Shown: positions 27,905-36,516 of the stretch, piece by piece
How positions within the stretch are numbered: position 1 is the stretch's first letter
Layout: each line of letters starts with the position of its first letter
Assembly: GCA_017471025.1 (NCBI GenBank)
Contig: JAFUWX010000096.1
Location: 1 to 38,434 of the forward strand
DNA from: Bacteroidales bacterium
GTDB taxonomy: Bacteria; Bacteroidota; Bacteroidia; Bacteroidales; UBA932
DNA length: 38,434 bases
Direction of reading: 5' to 3'
Made by a program: the position numbers and the translations under genes
The notes under the pieces: model-generated
The model's input: only the letters and a program-made list of their open reading frames with translations
Database searches by the model: none
What the model was told of the DNA's origin: nothing

Positions 27905-29906
27905 TCCGTTCCTCCTCACAATATTTCGAAATCACGCTGTAAGCCTCCTGCACGCCCAATTCGCCGGCGTGGGAGAGGTCGATACAGCCCTTTTCCTTGT
28001 CTTTCAGGTAAATCAGGACCAGGCCCCGGTTGTAATACGCATCGCCCATTCCCGGATACAGATCGACAGCCCGGGTATAGCTGTCGATGGCTTCCACCAG
28101 GCGGGAGGACAGGCAATAGAGGTTGCCGAGGTTGAAATGGATATAGGGAATATCCTGTACGCGCGCGGCGGCCGCTTCCATATCCGCGATCGCTTCGGAA
28201 TAGTCATAGGTCCGGGTGACGTTTTCCTTGACCCGCGCCCGCACCGTGCCCTTGTCGTCCATGCTCAGGGTCTGCACGTTGTTCTCCATCGAGGCGATGA
28301 AGTCGATCATCTCCGCCCGCAGCACGCCGCGGTTCATCAGGTAGAAGGCCTGGTACATCTGGCGGTATTTCTCGGCCGGCTGGGCATCCACCGCCTTGTC
28401 ATAATAGGCCAGGGCGCCGTTGAAGCGCTTCCCGCCGATTTCGCCCAGGGCCTTGAGGAAGTCCCGCTCCTCCTGGGGGATCCGGTGGGAATTCTCCCCA
28501 TAGAGCACTTCCTCGACGAGGGCCGTTTCGGGCCCGCGCAGGGTATCGGCTCCCGTAATCCGCACAGGGACAGGCGATTCCGCAGAGAATTTCTCAATCA
28601 GCGGATTCTCATACCGCGTCCGCAGGGTCGTCTGGCCCGGAGCCCGGTCCGCCGCCAGCACGAACTTGTACAGCGGCTTCAGCCGGATATCGATGTCCCG
28701 GTGCTGGAGCAATTCGTCGTCGAAGTCCTTCTTGGCGAATTCGGCGTCCAGCGCCAGCAGGGAGCTGTATTTGCGGGTCGTGTCCGCGAAAGAGCCGGAG
28801 GCGGACTGCGCCTGATACTCCCGTACCTTCTGGCGGGCCGTCTGGTAATCCCGTTCGGAAGCCCGCTTCATCCCGAGCATATTCTCGGCATAGGCGCGGT
28901 TCATATAGGCCTTGGCGAAGTCCGGATACAGTTCGATGGCCTTGTCGTAATCTTCCAGGGCATCGCGCCAGCGCTCCATCTGCAGGAAGAAGGAGGCGCG
29001 GTTGAAATAGGCCAGCACGTTGCGGGGATTGATGTTGATGACCCGGTCCATGTCGTCGAGCGCCGCCTCGAAATTGCCCACCTGGGCATGGATCAGGCTG
29101 CGGTTGTACAAGGTCAGGGCATTACCCGGCTCGTAGCGGAGCACGGTATTCAGGTCGGTCATCGCCGCATTGTAGTCCTTCTGCTCATAGTACATCAGCG
29201 CCCGGTTGAAATAAGCGAAGGTATTGGTGCTGTCCAGGCTGACGGCCTTGTCCATATCGGAAATGGCGGCGGCATAATCGCCCATCAGCGCATACAGGCG
29301 GCCCCGGCGCAGGTAGCCTTCCGGTTCGCGACGGTCCAGGGAGATGGCTTTGTTGTAATCCGCCATCGCCATCACCGTATCGGCCAGGAACAGCTTGCTC
29401 GCCCCCCGGTTCAGGTAGGCGGCCGGATCCTTGGGCTGCTTGCGGATATAGCGGTCGAAGTCATCGACGGCCTTGTCGAACTGCTGGGACAGGAAATAGG
29501 TCACGCCCCGGCTGAAATACAGCCCCTCATAGCCCGGACGCAGGGAAATGGCCCTCTCCAGGTCTTCCAGGGCCTTTTCGTAGTCGCCGAAACGGCTCTC
29601 GGTGATGGCCCGGTAATGATAGCCCGAGGTAAAGACGGGATTCAGCCGGACGGAGGTATTGAAGTCCTTCTGGGCGCCGCGCACGTCGCCGAGGTTATAC
29701 TTGGCGATGCCCCGGAAGAAAAAGGCCCAGTGGTCCGTCGTATCCAGCCGGACGAAAGTGTTGAAATTGTCGATCGCCGTCGAGAACTTGCCGTCGGCGA
29801 GGGCCTGCCGTCCGCGGAAAAAGAATACATCCTTGTCATATTGCGCCTGGCAGGGCCACGCAAAGAGCAGCGTCACCAGCAAAAGCAGGATGTATTGTTT
29901 CTTCAT
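27897..29906 (-). CDS. TPR-repeat protein, exported
   Basis: The 669-residue product begins with a signal peptide (MKKQYILLLLVTLLFAWPCQAQ) and then a long array of tetratricopeptide repeats from about residue 25 to 310 and again from about 430 to the C terminus, with units such as AFFFRGIAKYNLGDVRGAQK and AYFNRALMYYEQKDYNAAM. The segment 350-430 is not repeat-like. TPR proteins act as protein scaffolds; periplasmic ones in Bacteroidota are often of unknown role. It is the first gene of the nine-gene minus-strand operon. A clear lipobox is not apparent in the signal peptide (C19 is present, but followed by QAQ), so secretion rather than lipidation is favoured. Confidence 0.85.
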   Translation of the reverse strand: MKKQYILLLLVTLLFAWPCQAQYDKDVFFFRGRQALADGKFSTAIDNFNTFVRLDTTDHWAFFFRGIAKYNLGDVRGAQKDFNTSVRLNPVFTSGYHYRAITESRFGDYEKALEDLERAISLRPGYEGLYFSRGVTYFLSQQFDKAVDDFDRYIRKQPKDPAAYLNRGASKLFLADTVMAMADYNKAISLDRREPEGYLRRGRLYALMGDYAAAISDMDKAVSLDSTNTFAYFNRALMYYEQKDYNAAMTDLNTVLRYEPGNALTLYNRSLIHAQVGNFEAALDDMDRVININPRNVLAYFNRASFFLQMERWRDALEDYDKAIELYPDFAKAYMNRAYAENMLGMKRASERDYQTARQKVREYQAQSASGSFADTTRKYSSLLALDAEFAKKDFDDELLQHRDIDIRLKPLYKFVLAADRAPGQTTLRTRYENPLIEKFSAESPVPVRITGADTLRGPETALVEEVLYGENSHRIPQEERDFLKALGEIGGKRFNGALAYYDKAVDAQPAEKYRQMYQAFYLMNRGVLRAEMIDFIASMENNVQTLSMDDKGTVRARVKENVTRTYDYSEAIADMEAAAARVQDIPYIHFNLGNLYCLSSRLVEAIDSYTRAVDLYPGMGDAYYNRGLVLIYLKDKEKGCIDLSHAGELGVQEAYSVISKYCEEERND

Positions 29907-29921
29907 CTAAAGAATAATTCG

Positions 29922-29929
29922 TAAATTTG
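29922..29929 (+). promoter_or_regulatory. Putative promoter of the M28-like gene, -7 element
   Basis: TAAATTTG matches TAnnTTTG. Upstream only a weak TTTC at 29898-29901 fits a 20-base spacing, so support is moderate. It would start transcription near 29936, 40 bases before the ATG at 29977. Confidence 0.5.
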
Positions 29930-29959
29930 GCGCCGGCTTCGAAAAAACCGGGCCAAATG

Positions 29960-29967
29960 CAAATATA
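29960..29967 (-). promoter_or_regulatory. Putative promoter of the TPR-gmd-fcl operon, -7 element
   Basis: On the minus strand TATATTTG matches TAnnTTTG. No clear TTTG is seen 19-21 bases upstream. Transcription would begin near 29953, about 47 bases before the TPR start, and would oppose the promoter at 29922-29929. Confidence 0.5.
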
Positions 29968-29976
29968 ACGATAATT

Positions 29977-30990
29977 ATGCCGAGTCGGGAGAAAAGCCGC
30001 AACTTTTTTTCAACAATCGCCCTTTGCGTGGCGATTGTCCTGGCATTTCCCGCCCAAGCCAAAGTCATCCGGGTCGTCGGCACCGAATTTACCCACAAGG
30101 CCGTCAGCGAACGGCAGCTCCGCGCCCAGGTGGAATTCCTCTGCGACAGCCTGTGCGACGGAAGGGGCACCGGCACCCCGGGCGCCAGCGAAGCCACCGC
30201 CTGGCTGGTCCGGCATTTCCGCGATCTCGGACTGAAAGCCTTCGGCGAGGGCTATGTCCGTTCCTTCCGGACACCGGACGGCTCCCTCGGTCGCAATGTC
30301 ATCGGATGGCTGCCCGGCAACAAGAAGGATGCCTACGTCATCGTCACCGCCCATTACGACGGCCTCGGCCGGCTGGACGGACGCCTCTATCCCGGGGCGG
30401 ACAGCAACGCTTCGGGCGTCGCCGCCCTGCTGGGCCTGTGCAGCATGTCCCGCGAGCTGCAGCGCATCGGCAAGGCCTGGCGGAAAAACATCATCTTCGT
30501 CGCATTGGACGGTAAGAATCAGGGGCTGAGCGGCTCCAGGGCCCTGTGGAACCTGCTGGAAAGCGGCGCCCTGGTCGATCCGGAAACGGGCCGGCCCGTC
30601 CGGGGCGACGAGGTGACCCTCGTGGTCAACATCGACCAGGTGGGCAGCACGCTGAGCCCGCTGAAAAGCGGTCGGAAAGATTATCTCATCCTCCTGTCGG
30701 CCGGGGCGGCGGACTATCACCGCGGGTCCCTGCGCACGCAGAACGACAAATACGGTCTGGGGCTGGACCTGGGCTGGGACTACTACGGAAGCAGCAGCTT
30801 CACCCGGCTCTTTTACGAACGGGTCAGCGACCAGCGTCCCTTCCTCGAACACGGCCGTCCGGCCGTCATGTTCACCTCAGGCATCACCCTGAACAACAAC
30901 CAGATCCGCGATACTCCGGACACCTTGGACTATACGGTGCTGAAGAAGCGGATCTGGCTGATATTCCACTGGTTGGAACGGGTCGTCTGA
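29977..30990 (+). CDS. M28-family peptidase homologue with eroded metal site, exported
   Basis: The 337-residue product has a signal peptide (TIALCVAIVLAFPAQA, cut near residue 28) and the M28 fold: AHYDGLG at 125-131 (H126 and D128 kept), GADSNASG at 140-147, FVALDGKNQGLSGS near 174-187, VVNIDQVG with D220, and SGITLNNNQIRDTPDTLD at the C terminus. In active M28 enzymes the second motif has Asp after GA[ND], the third has adjacent Glu-Glu, and the last has His in DYH. Here these read Ser143, Lys180-Asn181 and Asn, and RSDHxxF reads VSDQRPF, so catalysis is improbable. The fold is otherwise intact and the frame open, so it may be a conserved pseudo-enzyme. It converges on aspA. Confidence 0.82.
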   Translation: MPSREKSRNFFSTIALCVAIVLAFPAQAKVIRVVGTEFTHKAVSERQLRAQVEFLCDSLCDGRGTGTPGASEATAWLVRHFRDLGLKAFGEGYVRSFRTPDGSLGRNVIGWLPGNKKDAYVIVTAHYDGLGRLDGRLYPGADSNASGVAALLGLCSMSRELQRIGKAWRKNIIFVALDGKNQGLSGSRALWNLLESGALVDPETGRPVRGDEVTLVVNIDQVGSTLSPLKSGRKDYLILLSAGAADYHRGSLRTQNDKYGLGLDLGWDYYGSSSFTRLFYERVSDQRPFLEHGRPAVMFTSGITLNNNQIRDTPDTLDYTVLKKRIWLIFHWLERVV

Positions 30991-30996
30991 CGCCCG

Positions 30997-32406
30997 TTAC
31001 TGGAGGAATTTGTGCGAGGCGGTCATCGCCGCCGGATCGAGGGCGGCATCGAGTTTCTCCTTGGACATCAGGCCCTGTTCGAGCACGATGTCATACACGG
31101 AACGGCCCGTCGCGAGGGCCTCTTTGGCCACCTTGGTCGAATTCTTATAACCGATATACGGATTCAGCGCGGTCACGATGCCGATGCTGCCGATGACCAT
31201 CTGGTAGCAACGGTCCTTGTTGACGGTAATGCCGCTGACGCACTTCTCGCGCAGGGTATTCATCGCATTCGTCAGCCAGGTGATGCTTTCGATGATGGAC
31301 TCGGCGATGACCGGCTCCATGACATTCAGCTGCAGCTGCCCGGCTTCGGCGGCGAGGGCTACCGTCATATCGTTGCCGATTACCTTGAAACACACCTGGT
31401 TGGTCACCTCGGGAATCACCGGATTGACCTTGCCCGGCATGATGGAAGAACCCGGAGCCATCGGCGGCAGGTTGATCTCGCCCAGGCCGCAGCGCGGACC
31501 GGAAGCCAGCAGACGGAGGTCGTTGCAGGTCTTGGACAGCTTGACGGCCAGACGCTTCAGCGCGGCGGAATAGCTGACGTAGGCACCCGTATCGGGGGTC
31601 GCCTCCACCAGGTCCGGTGCCAGCACCATCTCGTCGCCGCAGAACTCGCTCATGCGCTTCACGCACAGCTCGGCGAAACCGGGAACGGCGTTGAGGCCGG
31701 TGCCGATGGCCGTACCGCCCATGTTGATCTCATGCAGCAAGCGCACATTGCGGTCCAGGTTGGCCACCTCTTCTTCGAGGTTGTTGGCGAAGGCATGGAA
31801 TTCCTGACCGGAGGTCATCGGAACGGCATCCTGAAGCTGGGTACGTCCCATCTTAATGATATCGGCGAATTCATCGCCCTTCTGCCGGAAAGCGGCGACC
31901 AGGTCCTTCAGGGCCTTGACCAGCGTCTTGTTCATCCGGATAAAGGTATAGCGGAAGGCGGACGGATAGGCGTCGTTGGTGGACTGGGCGCAGTTCACAT
32001 GGTCGTTCGGCGAGCAGAACTGGTACTCGCCCTTGTTGTGCCCCATCAGTTCCAGGGCGCGGTTGGCGATGACCTCGTTGGCGTTCATGTTCACGGAAGT
32101 ACCCGCACCGCCCTGCATCATATCGACAGGGAACTGGTCGTGGAACTTGCCATCGACGATCTCCTGGCAAGCCTGCATGATGGCCTGACCGATGTGCTTG
32201 TCCAGCACGCCGAGCTCCGTATTGGCCGCGGCGGCCGCCATCTTGACGTAGGCGATGGCCACGACATAGTCCGGATAGTCGCTCATGTGGTTGCAGGATA
32301 TTCTGTAGTTGTTGAGGGCTCTTTGGGTCTGAACTCCGTAGTAGGCGTCAGCGGGGACCTTGAGCTCGCCGAGAAGGTCGCTTTCGATTCTGTACTCAGT
32401 CTTCAT
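30997..32406 (-). CDS. aspA: Aspartate ammonia-lyase
   Basis: This 469-residue cytoplasmic enzyme reversibly deaminates aspartate to fumarate, feeding fumarate respiration or supplying aspartate. It has the fumarase/aspartase signature GSSIMPGKVNPVIPEV with catalytic Ser near residue 318, MGRTQLQDAVPM around 190, and the N-terminal MKTEYRIESDLLGELKVPADAYYGVQT typical of AspA. Length matches the family, and FumC-type alternatives fit less well. A -7 element lies 21 bases before it, within the end of the preceding gene, so it can be transcribed alone. The stop is 6 bases from the convergent M28-like gene, with no hairpin between. Confidence 0.93.
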   Translation of the reverse strand: MKTEYRIESDLLGELKVPADAYYGVQTQRALNNYRISCNHMSDYPDYVVAIAYVKMAAAAANTELGVLDKHIGQAIMQACQEIVDGKFHDQFPVDMMQGGAGTSVNMNANEVIANRALELMGHNKGEYQFCSPNDHVNCAQSTNDAYPSAFRYTFIRMNKTLVKALKDLVAAFRQKGDEFADIIKMGRTQLQDAVPMTSGQEFHAFANNLEEEVANLDRNVRLLHEINMGGTAIGTGLNAVPGFAELCVKRMSEFCGDEMVLAPDLVEATPDTGAYVSYSAALKRLAVKLSKTCNDLRLLASGPRCGLGEINLPPMAPGSSIMPGKVNPVIPEVTNQVCFKVIGNDMTVALAAEAGQLQLNVMEPVIAESIIESITWLTNAMNTLREKCVSGITVNKDRCYQMVIGSIGIVTALNPYIGYKNSTKVAKEALATGRSVYDIVLEQGLMSKEKLDAALDPAAMTASHKFLQ

Positions 32407-32426
32407 GGGCTTAAAAGATGTTTCCG

Positions 32427-32434
32427 CAAAGATA
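32427..32434 (-). promoter_or_regulatory. Putative aspA promoter, -7 element
   Basis: On the minus strand TATCTTTG lies 21 bases before the aspA ATG, in the 29-base gap after the amidase stop. A -33 TTTG is not evident; the expected site falls in the coding end of the amidase gene. Confidence 0.55.
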
Positions 32435-32435
32435 G

Positions 32436-35402
32436 TTATTTCTTAAAATATGTCAGTATTCTGGACAATATTTCTTGCAAATCTTCAGCATTTTCCAGGG
32501 TTTCCAAAGGAAATCCGATGCTGACGCTGCGCCAGTCCCCGTCGCTGTAGCAGACGGCGGCCGAGACATTCGTGTCGGCATAACGCAGGAAGGTCTTCGC
32601 GCCGGAGACGGGATTCAGCCCGTCCGGCGTCTCCACGCAGTACATCGTCTCGGAAGGCTGGTGGCAATATTGCATCTGCGCCAGGCCCGCCACATCCACG
32701 GCGCTGCCTTTCAGGGGTTTGACGCGTCCCGTCCGGCTGGCATAGCCGGTAAGCCACTGGAAACCGAGCACTTCGCGGGCGAAAGCCTTCCCCGCGGCGC
32801 GGTCCGTGCTGTCATAGGCCACGGGATAGACCATATCCCAGATGTCCGTGCCGATGTTCGACCCCGAGACCAGCAGGCGCCCGCCCCGGCGTTTGTAGCT
32901 GCGGAGGGTTTCACGAAGGGCCTCCGGGAAGACCTGGAAACGCTCCGTGGCGCCGCCCGGTGTCGTCACCTGTTTGCCGCAGAGCAGGTCCACCGCGAAG
33001 ATGTCGCTGCGCAGGGTGGAGTCCGCCTCGAAAGCCTTTTCCGAGGCGCTGCAGACGCTGTAGCCCCGGCTGAACATGGCCTGGGCATGCAGGAAGGGGT
33101 AATCGAAGGTATTGCCGGCTTTCTGGAATCCGGCCTCGTCCGTGAAGGAGGAGCCGAATCCGGCATTTTCGTCATCCGTCCAGGGCAGCTGACGGCGGAA
33201 CTGGTACATCTCTCCGATGTAGGTCAGGTCGCGCTCGTAAGGGACGCCGCCGTCCAGGCGGGAATCGAAGCCGGCATAGGTCGGCGTATCGAACCAAGCC
33301 GGCGCGGATACACGGTCGAAATTATTGACGATCAAGACTTTGCTGTGCCCGGCCGTCCCGATGCAAAGCACCTCGGAGGGGAAGCTCCGTCCCCCTTCGT
33401 TGAAGGCCACGATGCGGTAGCTGTTCACCTGTCCCGGGACAATGGGCACGTCGGCCCAGACGGTGCCGCCGGAAGCCGAGGTCTTCAGCACCTTTCCCCC
33501 GTCGAAGGCCCCGTCGCCGAGTCGCGTATAAAGCAGATAGCCGGTCGGCTTGGCGGTGGGCTCCAGAGGGTCTTCCGTCGCCTTCCAGCTCAGGCGGGCC
33601 GTCTGGGCGTCCCGGAAGCGGACGGCGAAGGAATTTACCGGCAGCGGCTGCACGGCATAAGGGCAACCGTAGCGGTTGCTGAGGAACTTGAGCATTCCCT
33701 TATACACCGCCCGGCAGACCGTAAAACGGAAGGTCGGGTCCAGGCCGTATTTCATGTCGGCGAAATTCTGATGGGCCAGGATTTCCAGGATCATGCCCGG
33801 CACGCCCGGCGTCCGGCATTCGCTGTAGGAACGGTCCCAGGTCTGCCGGCGCGTCCACTGGGGGTTGTGCAGGGCCCGCAGGTCGGAGGTAATCTGGCTC
33901 TGGACATAGTCGGCATATTCCCGGCCGGCCATCCGGTCCTCCCCGTTGGGATATTTCCGGCTGCCCTCGCACAGGAGGGTATAGATGGCCAGCGTCCCGA
34001 CGATGGAGTCGTTCGGGGTCACGCCCGCATCGGAATGGAAGGCCAGCGACAGGTCCACCGGAATGCCCAGGCCAGGCTCTTTCGGGTTCATCTTCGACCC
34101 GCCGCTCATCCGGCAGACCCAGGGACCGCGGTCGGCGTAGTCGTTGGTATAATCGTCGCTCCAGCGGCGCGTAATCGTCGTATCGATGCCGGCCCACTGC
34201 ATGGCATACAGGGCCCCTTCCGTATAGGCCGGCATACCGGAGATTTCCCATTCGGACATGGGCGTATCGTCATTGCCCCGGGCGATTTTGCCCATGCCGC
34301 CGCCGAAGCGCACCGCATCGGCCGTCAGGACGCCGCCGCCCGCATGGCTGAGCGTGACGCTGCCCGTGTCGCCGAAATCGAAGGTTCCGAGGTAGATCCA
34401 GGTGCCGCCGCCCTTGCGCTGATCGACCTGGAAAGTCATCTCGCCGCCGCGGTGCCGGACGGTGTAGCGCGCCTCCGCCGTGCTGTTCTTGACGGTGCTG
34501 TAGGAGACATAGACGGCATAACGGCCCGGCTGGGGGATATCCGCCTCCCAGGTGGCCGTCACCTTGCCCTTGCCCTGGCGGAAAGTCCCCAGGGTAAAGG
34601 GGTTGTCGTTGCCGGAATAAACGGCTTTGGCGTCCGCGAAGCCCTTCCCGCCGTTTTCCCAGCGGCCGGTTTCGCGGTAGCGACCCTCCCTGCGCAGCAA
34701 GCCTTCCCGCGGCCCGGCGAAGGCCGGGTCGTTGTCGCAGACCACTTCGTATTTCTGGGGGTCACGCTCGCGCGGGGTCATCACATAGGCCCCGGCGTTT
34801 TCCAGCATCGGAATCAAGAACGGCAGCACATAGCTCTGGGTGTACATATCCTCCACCGTGGTGAAATTCTTGGCCCGCTGCCAGCGCCAGCTCCGCAGTT
34901 TCGTCTCGTAATACAGGCCGTGGCTCTGCCACAGGGCGATATGCCGGCCGGTGAGCCCCTTGTTGAACTTCTGGCCGCCGACTTCAAAGACGAAGCGGTC
35001 GCGGCCCGGGTCCGTCATCCGGAAGGGAGAATCGTGTACCCGGCCGTCCTTGTGCAGGGCGGGCATGGCCAGGTCGTCCAAATCCACGTTCTTCGAATAG
35101 ACCTTGCCCAGGTGCCAGCTGCGGTACTCGCTGGGGAACAGGTCTTGGAGGGTCTTGCGGAACCACTTCACATCCCCTTCCCGCCAGGGATAGTCACCCA
35201 GGTTCTGGGTGAAATAGAAATCCAGCTCCTGGCCGCGTTTCATGACGGATTTGACCTGGAGGATGCCCCGCACGGAGGTACGCCGCTGCAACAGGACGGC
35301 CAGCGAGTCGGCGGCTGGTTTGAAGTCTTTCGCGATGCGGCCCTGACCGAAAGCGGCCGCGCCCAGGCAGAGGGCACACAGGATGGCGATTGTTCTTTTC
35401 AA
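32436..35402 (-). CDS. Large exported N-acetylmuramoyl-alanine amidase-like protein with golvesin and FnIII domains
   Basis: The 988-residue product has a signal peptide (MKRTIAILCALCLGAAAFG, cut before Gln20). An amidase_3-type fold appears split in two: residues about 150-215 (ALWQSHGLYYE with H161, VEDM with E184, then ENAGAYVMTPRERD) and about 445-575 (LSLAFHSDAG with H456, MILEILAHQN with E540). Those are the expected zinc His-Glu-His and catalytic Glu. Between them, about 240-368, lies a beta-rich golvesin-like domain (GRYAVYVSYSTVKNSTAEAR, TWIYLGTFDF). A fibronectin type III domain follows (about 590-690), then a C-terminal region resembling a glutamine-amidotransferase-like fold (KVLIVNNFDR, GRLLVSGSNIG). 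Bacteroidota homologues are often called xanthan lyase; the zinc site points to peptidoglycan amidase instead. Confidence 0.8.
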   Translation of the reverse strand: MKRTIAILCALCLGAAAFGQGRIAKDFKPAADSLAVLLQRRTSVRGILQVKSVMKRGQELDFYFTQNLGDYPWREGDVKWFRKTLQDLFPSEYRSWHLGKVYSKNVDLDDLAMPALHKDGRVHDSPFRMTDPGRDRFVFEVGGQKFNKGLTGRHIALWQSHGLYYETKLRSWRWQRAKNFTTVEDMYTQSYVLPFLIPMLENAGAYVMTPRERDPQKYEVVCDNDPAFAGPREGLLRREGRYRETGRWENGGKGFADAKAVYSGNDNPFTLGTFRQGKGKVTATWEADIPQPGRYAVYVSYSTVKNSTAEARYTVRHRGGEMTFQVDQRKGGGTWIYLGTFDFGDTGSVTLSHAGGGVLTADAVRFGGGMGKIARGNDDTPMSEWEISGMPAYTEGALYAMQWAGIDTTITRRWSDDYTNDYADRGPWVCRMSGGSKMNPKEPGLGIPVDLSLAFHSDAGVTPNDSIVGTLAIYTLLCEGSRKYPNGEDRMAGREYADYVQSQITSDLRALHNPQWTRRQTWDRSYSECRTPGVPGMILEILAHQNFADMKYGLDPTFRFTVCRAVYKGMLKFLSNRYGCPYAVQPLPVNSFAVRFRDAQTARLSWKATEDPLEPTAKPTGYLLYTRLGDGAFDGGKVLKTSASGGTVWADVPIVPGQVNSYRIVAFNEGGRSFPSEVLCIGTAGHSKVLIVNNFDRVSAPAWFDTPTYAGFDSRLDGGVPYERDLTYIGEMYQFRRQLPWTDDENAGFGSSFTDEAGFQKAGNTFDYPFLHAQAMFSRGYSVCSASEKAFEADSTLRSDIFAVDLLCGKQVTTPGGATERFQVFPEALRETLRSYKRRGGRLLVSGSNIGTDIWDMVYPVAYDSTDRAAGKAFAREVLGFQWLTGYASRTGRVKPLKGSAVDVAGLAQMQYCHQPSETMYCVETPDGLNPVSGAKTFLRYADTNVSAAVCYSDGDWRSVSIGFPLETLENAEDLQEILSRILTYFKK

Positions 35403-35449
35403 GACGATGACGGTTGAAGGTATTGATTATAAATGATTTACGGAGAATG

Positions 35450-35866
35450 CTACCCTTGCGCGCGGCGGGCCTTGCGCTGCTTGCCGATATCCACCAGGAA
35501 CACGATGACGGTGCCGATGCCGAGCGCCAGGGTGTCCGCCTGGAAATCCAGCACGTCCCGGGAGCGGTACGGCGTCAGGCCCTGGATCCATTCCGTGCTG
35601 GCGGCGAGCAGGCAGCCCAGGGCGAATACGCCCAAGGCGAAAAGCAGGCTGTGCCAGGTTTTTTGGGTATATTTATCCACGGCCAGATACACCAGCGGCG
35701 GGAAGGGCAGGAACATGAGGAAATGCACGATCTTGTCCATCGGGATGCCGAACAGGCTCTTGGGGATGTCCGGGGTGCTCTGGAAATGGCCCAGGCACAG
35801 GAAGGCCACCAATGCCAGATAGGCAATGAGGGCCAGTCGGTAAAAGGTGCGCAGGCGTCGGGTCAT
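35450..35866 (-). CDS. VanZ-like membrane protein
   Basis: The 138-residue product has four membrane helices and the VanZ/teicoplanin-resistance-like pattern: MDKIVHFLMFLPFPPLVYLAV (helix 2 with Asp-Lys-X-X-H), ASTEWIQGLTPYRSRDVLDFQADTLALGIG in the loop and last helix, including the conserved Glu-Trp-X-Gln and Arg-Asp-X-X-Asp. The role of VanZ-like proteins outside glycopeptide resistance is unclear, so resistance is not claimed. I chose ATG 35866 (MTRRLRTFYRLALI), overlapping the CBM9-like stop by 4 bases; the longer frame from 35977 is Pro-rich and overlaps that gene. The amidase follows after 47 bases. Confidence 0.85.
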   Translation of the reverse strand: MTRRLRTFYRLALIAYLALVAFLCLGHFQSTPDIPKSLFGIPMDKIVHFLMFLPFPPLVYLAVDKYTQKTWHSLLFALGVFALGCLLAASTEWIQGLTPYRSRDVLDFQADTLALGIGTVIVFLVDIGKQRKARRAQG

Positions 35867-36516
35867 ACACGGGACAGGAAGAGTTCCCCGAAATAATCCG
35901 GCCTGTGGAAATCCGGGGACGGACAGCCGACCCGATTCCAGCTCAGGAAATGGACATGGTCGGTGAGGTCGGCGCATTTGTAGAAGTTCGCCCGCAGGCT
36001 GGCCGGCAGTTCTCCGGCCGGAATGCCGATCAGGTCGAAAGGAACGAGCATCGCGATGGTCCAGCTGTGCACGCTGCCGTTCTCCTCATAGCGCTGCAGC
36101 GGCAGGGAGGAATAACGGCGGATGCGGGCGATGTCAGCCTCGGCGCGGACCTGGCGGTTCTGCCGGCCCTCGCCCTTGGCTCCGAGGATTTTGCCGACGC
36201 AGTTCATCTCGAAATTGTAATAGGTCCCGTCATGCGGGTCCGCTACGAAAAATTCGCAGGTGCTGTCCTCCCACTGGCGGGCGTTGTCCGTCAGGTTGAC
36301 GGCGCGCAGATCCATCCCACGCACATGGAAGAGCACGGCGAGGGATTGCCCGTCATGGGCGAGGATCCCGCCGCAAAGGGGCTGATAGGGATATTCATCC
36401 GGCCAGCAGACCTGGTCCACGGCGAATTTGGCGCCGCTGGTTTCCAAAGCGGTGAGGAGCCGGTCGTCATCGCACTGCGACAAGCCGGAGATGAAAGGCA
36501 CTTGCAACTGTTTCAT
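35863..36516 (-). CDS. CBM9-like (carbohydrate-binding family 9/DOMON-like) protein, cytoplasmic
   Basis: The 217-residue product resembles CBM9-like proteins: LAVLFHVRGMDLRAVNL, then DNARQWEDSTCEFFVADPHDGTYYNFEMNCVG (about 75-110), where the Trp-X-Asp-Ser-X-X-Glu-X-Phe pattern is characteristic, and a C-terminal YFGELFLSRV. It has no signal peptide. Binding of a sugar is inferred from the family only. It overlaps its neighbours by 4 bases at both ends, so it is co-translated with the ABC exporter upstream and the VanZ-like gene downstream. Confidence 0.75.
   Translation of the reverse strand: MKQLQVPFISGLSQCDDDRLLTALETSGAKFAVDQVCWPDEYPYQPLCGGILAHDGQSLAVLFHVRGMDLRAVNLTDNARQWEDSTCEFFVADPHDGTYYNFEMNCVGKILGAKGEGRQNRQVRAEADIARIRRYSSLPLQRYEENGSVHSWTIAMLVPFDLIGIPAGELPASLRANFYKCADLTDHVHFLSWNRVGCPSPDFHRPDYFGELFLSRV

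Noticed and set aside
35867-35977. N-terminal extension of the VanZ-like protein
   Set aside because: The Pro/Gly-rich extension overlaps the CBM9-like gene, whereas ATG 35866 gives the usual 4-base overlap and a good membrane start.
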